A stretch of DNA of 64,000 nt, from assembly GCF_038050375.1 (NCBI RefSeq), contig NZ_CP150886.1, forward strand, positions 2,645,318 to 2,709,317, written 5' to 3'. Shown here one piece after another: positions 16,701 through 26,100 of the stretch. The translations under genes were made by a program, and so were the position numbers. Below the pieces are notes generated by a model. The model searched no databases. It saw only the letters and a program-made list of their open reading frames with translations, and had not been told where the DNA came from. This DNA comes from Okeanomitos corallinicola TIOX110 (lineage in GTDB: Bacteria; Cyanobacteriota; Cyanobacteriia; Cyanobacteriales; Nostocaceae). Within the stretch, counting starts at the first letter, position 1. Every line of letters starts with the position of its first letter.

Positions 16701-19700
16701 AAAATAGGATTAGGGCTGTTAAATGGTGCTAAAACTTCTTGCACAAAAGCAGGTTCAACAAAATCAAGTGAACCACCACCTGCTGCTGCGATAAAGTCTA
16801 AAATTGAATTATTGCGAGTAGCAAAGTTGTTGTTTTCACCTACTAATAATAAATTACCTCCTGATTGTAGAAATTCTAAATACAGTGCTTCATCTGATTC
16901 TGTCAATGCAAATGTATCTTCAACCCGAATATCTATAACTTGAGTGAATCCAAGTAAGGTATTTGGTACTGTATTAACAATCGTGGTTGCAACGCCAGCA
17001 TTTTGAAGTAATTCATCAATAAATGCAGTTGCCTGAGCATTTACATTATTACCTTCACTGATAATTAAAGCATTGCCTCCAGGAGAAATAAATGAGAGAG
17101 AATCTTGAATAGTCAGCACATTGCCATTATCATCATAGGTAAATGAGGTAATATTACCCCTCGCATCAGTTTGTTGAGTAACCAGATTATCCTCATTCCG
17201 CTCCACAGTAGGTAATAAACCAACTTCATCAGAGGAAGAAACTATCTGTCCAGCCTGATCTAAAATATTAACAATCTCATTACCATTCGCATCTGTATAG
17301 GTAGATGCAGCTTCTCCTAATTGGAAAGCGACAGGTGCATTTATTGGATCAATAGTTTGATTTGGTAAATATAAACCTTGCACTTGTACAGGATCAAAAT
17401 CTAATTCTGAACCATCTTTACGAATTGCTCTATCTGCTCTTCCAGCAAAATCATAGAATGTCTGTTCTCGATTTCCTCGCTTATCAACTTCAGCAATCAT
17501 ACGATGGTCTGCGTCATATTCCCAAGTGCGACTTGTACCATCAGGGTCAGTAATTTTGGTTAAATTACCATTAGTATCATAAATTAATTCAGTGCCACGA
17601 CCAGAGGGATCTGTTATTTCTGTAATTCTATTATTGGTGTAGGTAAAGATAGTTTCTAAACCTACCGGATCAACCATCTTAGTCAAACGACGATTTTCAT
17701 AGATGTATTCGGTTTCATTCCCGACGCGATCGCGCATTTTTGTTAACAGATTTTCCCCATTGAAGGTATAAACCATCTGATCTGTCATCGTACGTCGGAA
17801 AGTACCATCATTTAAACGTTCTAAGGTTGAAAAATCGCCAACTGGTGAATCATAACTACCATCATCATTCTTTTCAAACAATAACTCGCTACCATCACCA
17901 TCAATGATAATTACCGACTCATCAGGATTAACAACAATTTCCTGTAAACCAGCTAATCCCCAACCACTACCAAAGGCACTATTTACAGTATTAATATGTA
18001 GGAATTTACCCTCAGTGGTAGAAGTTGACCCATTCAACTGATTATTATTTAAACGCAATAAACCAGTAGTCAAATCATAATCATAACGACCAGAAGCGAA
18101 AGTTCGTAAATCGGCTTGCAAGGCCGCATCAATCTTGCCACCACCATTAGGAATTGACCAGAAATGTTCACCACCATTTAATCCAAATTCACCACCAGCA
18201 AAACCCGGTACTTCTAACTCAAAATCACCCCGTTTAATTGTTAACTCAGCCATCAATCTCAGGGCAGAATCATTCGGTACATCGTTATAACCAAAATGCA
18301 AAATTGGTCTAGCATCTGCCCTTTCAGAATCATAATTTAAACTGATACCGCGACTAATTCCTAAAGATTGATAAGGTACTAAATTATGGTTCTCTATCAC
18401 CGCACCTGAGTGTAATTCTACTTCTGAAGTTCCTGGTGCTGTAGCTTTACATTCATCACAACCATCATCCGGGTTACGATCATCATCTTCAGGGTTATTT
18501 GGAGTTGGTGCGGGTGGTGCGAAGAAATGCCAACTACTATTCCGAATACCACCTTCTATAGTTTCAATGACAGTTCCATCAGCGCTAACTCGTCCTATAC
18601 CCACATTATCAAAATCTCCTGTTTCCGGATTAATAGACCATAAATCCATTTCTGTACCCGGTGCATATCCAGCAAGATTTGGTAAACTCAAAGGTGCAGG
18701 ATTAGTAAATAGCATTTCCCCTGGTTGAATCGTTACTACCAAATCAGGAAGCAAATTTTCTGGTAATGCAGCAGGAGTCAATTCTGTAGGAACTTCAGTA
18801 ATGCTTAATTGTCCTGTATAGGGTTGATTTTGTTGATCAAATAAACTATTAGCAAAAACAGTTACAGATGAACCTGGTATAGCTGCACTGGTAACAATTT
18901 GGTCAATATTAGGATCAATTGTTTGAGCGTTTTCAATATCAATTGGTGGTAAATAAATGGGACGATCAATAACATTATTTACATTTTCATAAACATCATG
19001 TCCCAACACTAAAGGTAATTTTTCGGCAATAGATGGATACACAATATCATCAACTTGTTGACCTGGTTCAATGATCAATGCTGCATCCGCATCTGGTGGT
19101 GAAATCAATGTCAAAATAAATGAACCATCTGCATTTGTGGTAGCAGAAATCTCACCGATTTTAACTCTTACTCCCGCTAAAGGTTCTTGGTCAGTATTTT
19201 GAATTACACCGCTAATTCTGGTAGTTGTTTCTGGATCAGCAACAACAGATAAATTAAATTCTTTAGTTGTAACTTCTTCGCCATCTCTAGCAACTAAGGT
19301 AAAATCGTAACTGCCGATTTGTGAGGGAGATGGTTCAAAAATTAATGTTCCATCGCTGTCTAAACTGCCTATAGGTAGGGTTTCTTCACTTTCAAGGGCA
19401 AAATTAGCATTTTTACCAAATATTTCCTGAGATTCCAGTTTTAACTGTTCTCCTGGCATGACAATTAATTGTTCTACTGGTTCATTAATTGGTGCTAACA
19501 AATTATCCAGAACATAATTACCCACACTTCTACCAGTTTCCAAACCTTCCAAATTAGCCGAATTAAAATGAATACCTCCATAAATACGACTAATTCCTGC
19601 TTCATTAACTGCATCTGTGAAATTATCAAATTCCCGATAAACTCCAGGCATTCCTAAAGAATTAGTAGTAAAGCTGATATTATTACCCAACAATTCTGTT

Positions 19701-22700
19701 AAGATAACATCCGCAGCACCGCTAAATGTACTATGTCCAGAAACATACTCTGGGAATGGGGGAGTATTAACTAAAGGTATCCAATGAGCATCACTAATTG
19801 TATCGGGATTATTATCACTATCTGCATTTTGAATAGCAGTGATTGGTCGCCAGAAATCATAATGATATTTAGCATCCCAAGCCGCAATTCCCGCATCAGC
19901 CAAGGAGATATTTAATAATGCAAATACACGAGCATTTTCTACTAAGGAATTATCTGTTTCCGCGCTGATATTTTGGGCGATTTGATTCCAATGTCCAGGA
20001 GGTGTAAATGTACCTGCACCATCTTCCCAGAATTGAGCAATTTCTGTTTGGTCTGCGGTTCTGATGGTACTATTAATACTACCTAAATCTTTAACTTGGT
20101 TAAATTCGGCTGCATAATCACTACTGTCTAAATCTGGTGTTCCATCAGGACGGAATTGATTACCACTGGTTAACCCAAATGGTGTTACTTGTCCCCAATG
20201 TGGTAATAAACCATCAGCAAATTCTGGGGGAGTTGGTTGCCATTCTCCGGGTTCATTTCCTGGTGTATAAGTAACAGTATTATCCCAACCATCTGTACTT
20301 CTTAATAATAAGATATCATCAGCTACGGTACGTCCAAATGTAACTCCATTATCTTCTGCTATTCCATCAGTAATTTCTGCTAAAGAAGCGGTTAAAGCAT
20401 GATCAAAATAGTCTTGTTGTTCAGGATAAAGATTAATTAAAACTTGATGTGCTGCTGCTACTGCTGCTGCTTCTGCTGATGTTTCTGTTGGTGCTGTACC
20501 TGTGAAGTAATAGTTTTCGTAAGTTCCAGTAATTGCATTGATAGCATCAAATACAGCAATTTGTGTAATTGCCATATTTCGAGAAGCTTCTGGTGGTGCT
20601 GTCTTATCTTCGTAAATAGCATTTAATAAAATCCCATTCCAATCTAAAACTACATCACTGTTATCTTGTTCAACTCGATTGATAATTGTGGTAAATGTGC
20701 TGGTATTTCCATCTGTATCTTCTGCTGCAACAGTGAATAAATTATCACCTAATGTTAATACCACATCGGTAAATACAAAATTACCCGCAGCATCAGCGGT
20801 AATTGATGTTCCTGTTTGTTGTAAAGTTACGGTAGCATTTGCTTCTGTTTTACCAACAAGATTGACTGTTTCAAAAGTTGTAAAAGAATCACCTATAGGT
20901 GCAGAATCAAACATTGTATCCAGCATAAAGCCTGGTGTTTGAATTGCTGAATTCTCTACATTAATGATGACAGTTTGGGTTGTTTCTGTACTATTTCCTG
21001 CTATATCAATTGCATTAATAATCAGATGTTGCTGTCCTGATAAATTGGTTAAATCCAATTCAATATCAAATTCACCTGCATCATTTATCGGTACATTAAT
21101 TTCACTACCGTCACCAAAACGATAATTTAATTTATCTATCTGAGAACCTGTTTCATTCACACTTCCTTGTAATCTTGCACCATTGGTAATTTGTGCATTC
21201 TCTTGGGGATTGGTAATATTAATTTGTGGTGCAGTAGTATCAACAATAATTTCTAAATCTACACTATCGCTAATATTTCCAGCTGCATCAATGCTATTAA
21301 AGTTTAAATTGTTTACCCCTTCACTGAGAGAAGTTGTAGGTGTAATTTCCCAAACTCCATTAACTGCAATTGCTTGTCCGATTTGTGTTTGTCCATTAAA
21401 TAATCTAACTGTTGTTCCACTTTCACTTTCACCAACAAAAGTGGGAGTATTATTATTAGTAATTAAATCACTGTCATTTACAATTGCTAATTGATTTGGT
21501 GCTTCTGGTTTTGTGGTATCTAAGCTAAATCCTAAATTAAATTCTTCGGAAAGATTACCAAATCTATCTTCAGCTTGTAAAGTTAGTTGATAAGTTCCAT
21601 CAGCTAATTGTCCACCATTAATTTCGGTAAGTTTATCCTCATCTAAATCAAAACTACCATCAGGGTTTAATTCAGATAAAATATCTACTAAATTACCATT
21701 ATTTAATTTAGCTTGGAAGGTAACAATATCACTAGAATCACTTAATTGTCCAATAATTCTAGCATTACTACTAATATTATCCGCATTATTTAAACCTGTA
21801 TCCTCAAATAAGGAAGCAGTAATTTCTGGTGGTGTTAAATCATCATTATTTGTTTGTTGTGCAAAGGTAATAATTTCCTGTCCTAATGGGGTATTAGTCC
21901 AATCTCTGTTAGGATTAATTACTTGATTTAATGCTGTTGCACTACCAGTTACACCTTGAATTTGGAAGATGATATCATTATAATCTGCGTCGCTACTACC
22001 ATCATTTCTTAAATCTTCCCAACCAAATGTTCCTGATACTAATTCTCCTAATTGTACAGCATTATTGGGGTTAGCCGCAGCGAGGGAAAATAAAGGTCTT
22101 TTATTACCACCAATGTTAGGATTATTAACTACTTCTTGGACTGTTCCTTGGGGAACTAACATCATTCCTATTCTATCCCCAGGCGTGAAATTATATGTTG
22201 TTATTCCTGAATAATCACCTTGGTTTTTATCACTTTCTCCTAATTCTCCGCTAAATTTTGCTCCTTCACTGGGATCTCTAATTACTATATATCCTAAGTT
22301 GGAATTACTTAACACTCGATCAGCAGCCTCTTGGATATATTCAGTAGAACCAGGGGTTAAGTTCTCCATTCCTTCTAAGCTGAATACACCCATTTCACTG
22401 GTAAAACTACCCGCATCAGCTAGGAAGTTAATGGATATTTCCCCTGTATTATTAACGGTAAATTCTCCAGGATTTTCGGAAAATTCTACATCAATATCTT
22501 GACCATTAATATTGATTTGTCCATGATCATTTTCTGATTTTAATGCGGCTATTTTTTCCGGTGTTAAGAATACATTTTGGACTAAGTTGGCAAATAATTC
22601 TCCTTCATCTCCAGGTGAGTCAATATCATTTAATTGCGAGTCTATAAAATGTCCGGTTTCTTCTAAAAAGGTATTAATTGCTAGTTGGAAGTTTTCAGAA

Positions 22701-23029
22701 TTAATGATTTCTTGAGCAAGATAAATAGTGTTGGTATTTTCTGCAAAAGCTCCATTATTACCATTTAGTTGTATTTGGGGGACGATTTCAATAATAGGTA
22801 CAATGCTGCCTGTAATGAGGTTATTTATGGCGGTGTAGGCTGTTTGTATATCTGCATTCTCACCAAATGCAAGTTGTATATCTTGTGCAAAATCAGAAGA
22901 TGTCAGAAATTGATTAAGAGCGTACTGAGTTCCTGGAAGTATTTCTTGAGATAAGTAGTTGTGAGCGATCGCATTAATTCCATTCAGAGCATTATCACCA
23001 TGATCCGAATTTTGATGAGTGCTATCCAT
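13706..23029 (-). CDS. Giant RHS/YD-repeat polymorphic toxin with DUF4114, Ig-like and vanadium-haloperoxidase-like domains
   Basis: A 3107-residue, presumably secreted protein. Residues 1-200: no Sec signal, a cyanobacterial exoprotein leader containing EETGHFID and PGDEGELFA. About 270-358: DUF4114-like domain (FGWEDL, DADYNDIIF). About 395-785: Ig-like repeats. About 790-1180: haloperoxidase/PAP2 domain with Lys1054, Arg1061, Ser1097-Gly-His1099, Arg1148 and His1154. About 1270-1310: carboxypeptidase-regulatory-like fold. From about 1530: RHS shell with YD repeats, interrupted at about 1980-2185 by an alpha/beta insert. About 2813-2960: RHS core ending NLNDPSG. About 2968-2996 is a hydrophobic hairpin, then a Cys-rich tip to 3107 of unknown activity. 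The lack of a Sec signal suggests type I export, which is inference. The stop overlaps the immunity start. Confidence 0.92.
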   Translation of the reverse strand: MDSTHQNSDHGDNALNGINAIAHNYLSQEILPGTQYALNQFLTSSDFAQDIQLAFGENADIQTAYTAINNLITGSIVPIIEIVPQIQLNGNNGAFAENTNTIYLAQEIINSENFQLAINTFLEETGHFIDSQLNDIDSPGDEGELFANLVQNVFLTPEKIAALKSENDHGQININGQDIDVEFSENPGEFTVNNTGEISINFLADAGSFTSEMGVFSLEGMENLTPGSTEYIQEAADRVLSNSNLGYIVIRDPSEGAKFSGELGESDKNQGDYSGITTYNFTPGDRIGMMLVPQGTVQEVVNNPNIGGNKRPLFSLAAANPNNAVQLGELVSGTFGWEDLRNDGSSDADYNDIIFQIQGVTGSATALNQVINPNRDWTNTPLGQEIITFAQQTNNDDLTPPEITASLFEDTGLNNADNISSNARIIGQLSDSSDIVTFQAKLNNGNLVDILSELNPDGSFDLDEDKLTEINGGQLADGTYQLTLQAEDRFGNLSEEFNLGFSLDTTKPEAPNQLAIVNDSDLITNNNTPTFVGESESGTTVRLFNGQTQIGQAIAVNGVWEITPTTSLSEGVNNLNFNSIDAAGNISDSVDLEIIVDTTAPQINITNPQENAQITNGARLQGSVNETGSQIDKLNYRFGDGSEINVPINDAGEFDIELDLTNLSGQQHLIINAIDIAGNSTETTQTVIINVENSAIQTPGFMLDTMFDSAPIGDSFTTFETVNLVGKTEANATVTLQQTGTSITADAAGNFVFTDVVLTLGDNLFTVAAEDTDGNTSTFTTIINRVEQDNSDVVLDWNGILLNAIYEDKTAPPEASRNMAITQIAVFDAINAITGTYENYYFTGTAPTETSAEAAAVAAAHQVLINLYPEQQDYFDHALTASLAEITDGIAEDNGVTFGRTVADDILLLRSTDGWDNTVTYTPGNEPGEWQPTPPEFADGLLPHWGQVTPFGLTSGNQFRPDGTPDLDSSDYAAEFNQVKDLGSINSTIRTADQTEIAQFWEDGAGTFTPPGHWNQIAQNISAETDNSLVENARVFALLNISLADAGIAAWDAKYHYDFWRPITAIQNADSDNNPDTISDAHWIPLVNTPPFPEYVSGHSTFSGAADVILTELLGNNISFTTNSLGMPGVYREFDNFTDAVNEAGISRIYGGIHFNSANLEGLETGRSVGNYVLDNLLAPINEPVEQLIVMPGEQLKLESQEIFGKNANFALESEETLPIGSLDSDGTLIFEPSPSQIGSYDFTLVARDGEEVTTKEFNLSVVADPETTTRISGVIQNTDQEPLAGVRVKIGEISATTNADGSFILTLISPPDADAALIIEPGQQVDDIVYPSIAEKLPLVLGHDVYENVNNVIDRPIYLPPIDIENAQTIDPNIDQIVTSAAIPGSSVTVFANSLFDQQNQPYTGQLSITEVPTELTPAALPENLLPDLVVTIQPGEMLFTNPAPLSLPNLAGYAPGTEMDLWSINPETGDFDNVGIGRVSADGTVIETIEGGIRNSSWHFFAPPAPTPNNPEDDDRNPDDGCDECKATAPGTSEVELHSGAVIENHNLVPYQSLGISRGISLNYDSERADARPILHFGYNDVPNDSALRLMAELTIKRGDFELEVPGFAGGEFGLNGGEHFWSIPNGGGKIDAALQADLRTFASGRYDYDLTTGLLRLNNNQLNGSTSTTEGKFLHINTVNSAFGSGWGLAGLQEIVVNPDESVIIIDGDGSELLFEKNDDGSYDSPVGDFSTLERLNDGTFRRTMTDQMVYTFNGENLLTKMRDRVGNETEYIYENRRLTKMVDPVGLETIFTYTNNRITEITDPSGRGTELIYDTNGNLTKITDPDGTSRTWEYDADHRMIAEVDKRGNREQTFYDFAGRADRAIRKDGSELDFDPVQVQGLYLPNQTIDPINAPVAFQLGEAASTYTDANGNEIVNILDQAGQIVSSSDEVGLLPTVERNEDNLVTQQTDARGNITSFTYDDNGNVLTIQDSLSFISPGGNALIISEGNNVNAQATAFIDELLQNAGVATTIVNTVPNTLLGFTQVIDIRVEDTFALTESDEALYLEFLQSGGNLLLVGENNNFATRNNSILDFIAAAGGGSLDFVEPAFVQEVLAPFNSPNPIFDGNVTYGGVATGGVTNPGTGQFVTVDNANRGSTLYFDENDLPNALGGKLTVMFDTNFFLSTNDITDNQNLINNIIGFERIDTRFTYDPTFNQLTSMTDELGRQTLYQIDPNNGNLLSINQVVGEVGGDDDIITQFTYTNNGLLDLITDPLGRITDSDYDANGRLVSIIYAKGTTDEAQRQFEYDLVGNQTAIIDENGNRTAFEYDALNRLVKIIEADPDGNGPLTSPITNYSYDADGNLISTTDAVGNVNQNTYDELNRLIENIDELNQKTSYGYDALGNLLSLVDPLGNESENRYDARNRLIETIDPDSGITKFTYDLSNNLTSVTDPVNNQTTFVYDARNRLISETDPLEQSTQYQYNAVDNLIAKTDRNNRRTEFNYDDINRLTQETWLGTDQVINYSYDKASNQTTVNDKFSSLAFTYDNRDRLLSVNNAGTPGFANVALNYTYDKLGNILSVVDTINNIAGGNNSYTYDALNRLTQLTQSGNNVSDKRVDFAYNSLGQYTSINRYANLTGTQLVNGTSYTYDSLNRLTNLNHSNGTNNVAFYNYVYDAASRITQITDIDGITDYTYDNRAQLTGANHSNANNPDESYTYDANGNRITSSIHGNGYVTGEGNRLLSDGTYNYEYDNEGNLTKQTEITTGKVQELTWDYRNRLIAIVDKDAEGNETQRVEFTYDAFNRRIAKAVDTNPQDTTPAVVTQFIYDAQDVLLEFVDSDGAGGNQPVLDTRYLHGAGVDQVLAQESGGNVVWHLTDHLGTVRDLVNNSGAVVNHFVYDSFGQVISESNSAIDTRYLFTGREFDQEIGLYYYRARYYDANTGRFLSEDPIGFAGGDVNLYRYVFNSPVNLNDPSGETAVAAPVIFIPGVGQVILIGVVIIGGAIIISEILDNTNVDSPADTATDAVENLKPPGNCTRQEWYQLQQAVSNAKGATQGKGCRPGMDRATALANAALFEAEAAARDAINTRCFGGGNAGHRIAADNARRAAQNCRNIASQCPV

Positions 23030-23380
23030 AGTCCTAACTCTCTATATATTTAATAGGTTGTAGCTAAATTCACAATACTGTTGTTGCAACAAATTTATAC
23101 TTACATCCGAATATATCCTAAGCACACTTGCACACACAAGACTCTAAGTGTAAAAATTTATATCTTAAATTTTAAAGTTTGTAAAAAAGAATTAAGTAAT
23201 ATATATATCCTCCTATGGATAGGAAGTAATTGGTTTTACTATAAGTAAATGTACTAGCAATGTACTAGCGATGATACGCGATCGCACTATTTATAGTTGT
23301 TAAAATGCTTAATTTTATATCGTGTTTACAGAAGGCATTCTTTCTAAACGAACAAAATCATCTGTAATTTCCATTCACCT
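23030..23380. other. Intergenic region upstream of the giant RHS gene
   Basis: About 350 bp of AT-rich DNA holding the RHS promoter by position. An ATATATAT run and a TCCTCCTATGGATAGGA near-palindrome are seen at 23200-23225, and a CGATCGC HIP1 site at about 23278. No ORF, RNA gene or convincing promoter box was recognised. Confidence 0.3.
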
Positions 23381-23427
23381 AAAAAAACGATCACACCCCC
23401 AAAAATCAGGAATGCGATCGTTTTTTA
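23381..23427 (-). terminator. Rho-independent terminator, probably for ctaB
   Basis: Stem AAAAAACGATCGCA / TGTGATCGTTTTTTT around a C-rich loop, starting 18 bases beyond the ctaB stop and ending in seven Ts when read on the minus strand. The A-run on the other arm makes it potentially bidirectional. Confidence 0.8.
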
Positions 23428-23444
23428 GTATTGTGCTAGTTTTT

Positions 23445-24398
23445 CTAACTAACCAAATGTAACTGACTCAGAATTGTACTCACTAAATTATGAGTGAAAG
23501 GTAAACTATCAATCACCATTCCCAAACACAACAACATCATGTAAGAGATGGAATATAAAAACAATTCTCTAGCGACAGTTTTATCTTCTGGGTTTTGCAA
23601 TAACCGCCAAGACTTATGGATAAATATCCCGCCCAAAGTCAAAGCAATGATCACATAGACAACACCACTGGTGTGCAAAGGATAAAACAGTAACACTGTA
23701 GCAGTGACAGTAATGACAGTGTAAAACCAAATTTGGCGTACCGTGGCCTGATCACCAGCAACCACAGGTAACATCGGAATCCCCACCTTAGCGTAATCAT
23801 CCCGAATCATTAACGCCAAAGCCCAGAAATGAGGGGGAGTCCATAAAAAGACAATGGCAAAAATTAACCAAGCTGCCCAACTTAAAGTATCAGTCACCGC
23901 AGCCCAACCGACTAAAGCCGGAATAGCACCCGCAGCACCACCAATGACGATATTTTGAGTGCTGTGACGTTTTAGCCAATGAGTATAGACTAAAACATAA
24001 AAAACGATACCAGAAAATGCTAAAAGTGCAGCCAGAAGGTTAGCGAATACCGTCAGGAGAGTAAAAGAACCTACAGCCAGGGCGATCGCAAAAATTAAAG
24101 CATCACGGGGCTGCACCCTACCAGAAGGCATAGGACGGTGGCGCGTCCTTTCCATGTCATAATCTATATCTCGGTCATAGATACAATTGATTGTTTGGGC
24201 GCTGGCAGCAGCCAAAGTACCGCCAATCAGCGTTACCACCAACAACCAAGGATCTACCTGTCCTTTAGCAGCAATCCACATACTGCCAGAGGTTGTAATC
24301 AACAACAACGGAATAATCCGAGGTTTAGTCAACTGGTAGTAACTTTGAATTACTTGGAGAAATGTATTGTGGTGGCGAGAGACATTAGTCTCAATCAT
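23445..24398 (-). CDS. ctaB: Protoheme IX farnesyltransferase (heme O synthase)
   Basis: A 317-residue UbiA-family membrane prenyltransferase that attaches farnesyl to heme b to make heme O for cytochrome oxidase. The Asp-rich motif NCIYDRDID (Asn71-Asp79) followed by [13 protein letters not shown] and the second Asp-rich loop [16 protein letters not shown] are present, with about nine membrane helices. Start ATG 24398 is chosen over TTG 24428: it has a GGAAG site upstream and gives the usual family length. It follows ctaA after 196 bp of tandem repeats. Confidence 0.95.
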   Translation of the reverse strand: MIETNVSRHHNTFLQVIQSYYQLTKPRIIPLLLITTSGSMWIAAKGQVDPWLLVVTLIGGTLAAASAQTINCIYDRDIDYDMERTRHRPMPSGRVQPRDALIFAIALAVGSFTLLTVFANLLAALLAFSGIVFYVLVYTHWLKRHSTQNIVIGGAAGAIPALVGWAAVTDTLSWAAWLIFAIVFLWTPPHFWALALMIRDDYAKVGIPMLPVVAGDQATVRQIWFYTVITVTATVLLFYPLHTSGVVYVIIALTLGGIFIHKSWRLLQNPEDKTVARELFLYSISYMMLLCLGMVIDSLPFTHNLVSTILSQLHLVS

Positions 24399-24433
24399 GT
24401 TGGCTATACTTCCTTTCTCAATTATCAATTATC

Positions 24434-24594
24434 AGGTGACAGGGAACAGGTGACAGGGAACAGGTGACAGGGAACAGGTGACAGGTGACAGGTGACAGGT
24501 GAGAGCTTGCTTACCAATTACCCATTACCAATTACCCATTACCAATTACCCATTACCCATTACCAATTACCCATTACCCATTACCAATTACCCA
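24434..24594. repeat. Heptameric short tandem repeats between ctaA and ctaB
   Basis: Two arrays. About 24434-24500 is built from CAGGTGA and CAGGGAA 7-mers; about 24513-24594 from CAATTAC and CCATTAC 7-mers, about a dozen copies. This is the short-tandem-repeat class of heterocystous cyanobacteria. Related units occur at 3289, 27107, 28768, 29788 and 43031. Confidence 0.9.
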
Positions 24595-25521
24595 TTACCC
24601 ATTAGCAGAATTACTAATTGTTCTGTCGCGTAATCCTAGAACCGTAAACACCACCAAAGTGCCTAACAAAGTAGCACCTACAGCTTGGTGAGTGACGGTG
24701 AGAGGTTCAACTTGTAGATGTAAGCGGAAAGTGGCAACCCCCAAAAGTAGCTGGAGAATTAACAAACCACCCGCCAGATTTGCTAGTCGTCGTAAAGTTG
24801 GATGTAGTGCTGGAATTCGCCAAGAGATCAATACAATTGTCAAAATAGCTAACGTTGGTGGTAGCAAACCAAAAATGTGGCTATACATCACACCACATAA
24901 TTGATCCCCGGCAAAACATTGATGTAAAGCCCAGCGAGAACCCACCAAAGCACCCAGTAGACTTTGCAGATAAACCAAAATAGCAGCAATTAAACCCAGC
25001 CAAGGTAATTTACCAACAGTTCCAGTTCCCTGATAGGGGGTAAGTGCCGTACCAATAACTAGGAGGGTGATAAAAAATAATAATGCCGTTCCCAAATGGG
25101 CAGTCACAATATCAAACCGCAACAATTGGGTAACAGTCAGCCCTCCTAACACACCTTGAAAAATGATTAAGAATAGGGCAAAAGTGGCAGCCCAAGGCAA
25201 CCAATGCGGTAAAACTCGACGATGCCACCAGGATAAACCAGCCAGGGCGATCGCACTAAAACCAATCAAAGCCGCATCCAATCTGTGAAACCACTCCAAG
25301 AACACTTGGAGATTCATTTGTTTAGCCGGCACTAATTCCCCATAACACAACGGCCAGTCTGGGCAAGCAAGTCCAGCATTCATCACGCGGGTGGCGCTGC
25401 CTATAGCCATCAAAATTAAGGTAGCTATGCAGATTTTCCACACCAAGCGACGAATAACTTCCTTGGGGCTGTTGTGTTGGGCTGCCGCTTCATTTTGTTG
25501 TTGTAGGACAAATTCGTTCAT
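24595..25521 (-). CDS. ctaA: Heme A synthase (CtaA/COX15)
   Basis: A 308-residue membrane enzyme oxidising heme O to heme A. It has eight hydrophobic helices with the expected histidines (EWFHRLDA, TAHLGTA, YSHIFG, VTHQAVGA) and the loop cysteines in GLACPDWPLCYG and CFAGDQLCG. ATG 25521 is preferred to TTG 25524. It lies divergent from ctaC and upstream of ctaB on the same strand, a normal cyanobacterial arrangement. Confidence 0.95.
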   Translation of the reverse strand: MNEFVLQQQNEAAAQHNSPKEVIRRLVWKICIATLILMAIGSATRVMNAGLACPDWPLCYGELVPAKQMNLQVFLEWFHRLDAALIGFSAIALAGLSWWHRRVLPHWLPWAATFALFLIIFQGVLGGLTVTQLLRFDIVTAHLGTALLFFITLLVIGTALTPYQGTGTVGKLPWLGLIAAILVYLQSLLGALVGSRWALHQCFAGDQLCGVMYSHIFGLLPPTLAILTIVLISWRIPALHPTLRRLANLAGGLLILQLLLGVATFRLHLQVEPLTVTHQAVGATLLGTLVVFTVLGLRDRTISNSANG

Positions 25522-26100
25522 CAACGATACCTGATCCCCGCTTGAGGTATATCTTCTTAAAATGTTCTATTTAGCCAAGTTGCATCACTTTAACCGTGAT
25601 GGAGAGATAGAAAGATAAGTACAGGAAACGGATAGACGAGAGTAAAAATCTCTTAAAAATCTATTTTTACCCCTAAATTCTCAAATCCTGAATTCCTACT
25701 CCTAAATTTAACAACTTACGTTATTTGTTCAGTCCAGACCTATTTACACCCTAACCCATGAGCTAGAGTTTCTAGATTGGCTTTCACCTATACTTTGGAT
25801 CACTTCTGCTAGTTTTAGCTGTAAGATTTAGGTATTTTTTAAGATGTCAATCATTAAATAATGAAAATATTTGAAAATTTCCTCTAATTTCTGAAAACTT
25901 TCGGAAATTTTGATGATATTTTAGATATTTCCTATTTTCTCCCACAGATATTACACTCAATAATCTTCTACTCAAGATTGGCAAGTTAATCAAAAAATTT
26001 AATAAAGATTTCAGATAGTCAGACTCCATATTTCCCAGGCTGCACTACCTTGGTAAGTGAGTTATTTTGAAATAACGTAGTTAATTCAATTAAGTAAGCC
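25522..26100. promoter_or_regulatory. Divergent ctaA/ctaC control region
   Basis: A 579-bp AT-rich gap between two outward-reading transcription units. A perfect 16-bp palindrome, GTTATTT-TG-AAATAAC, lies at 26061-26076, 24 bases before the ctaC start, a plausible operator. A weaker ATCAC-N7-GTGAT pair lies at 25584-25600 in the ctaA leader. No GTA-N8-TAC NtcA site was found by eye. The short ORF at 25847-26029 has no support. Confidence 0.45.

Noticed and set aside
25847-26029. Short minus-strand ORF in the ctaA-ctaC gap
   Set aside because: Very AT-rich, no homology pattern, no ribosome-binding site; it reads through a regulatory region.
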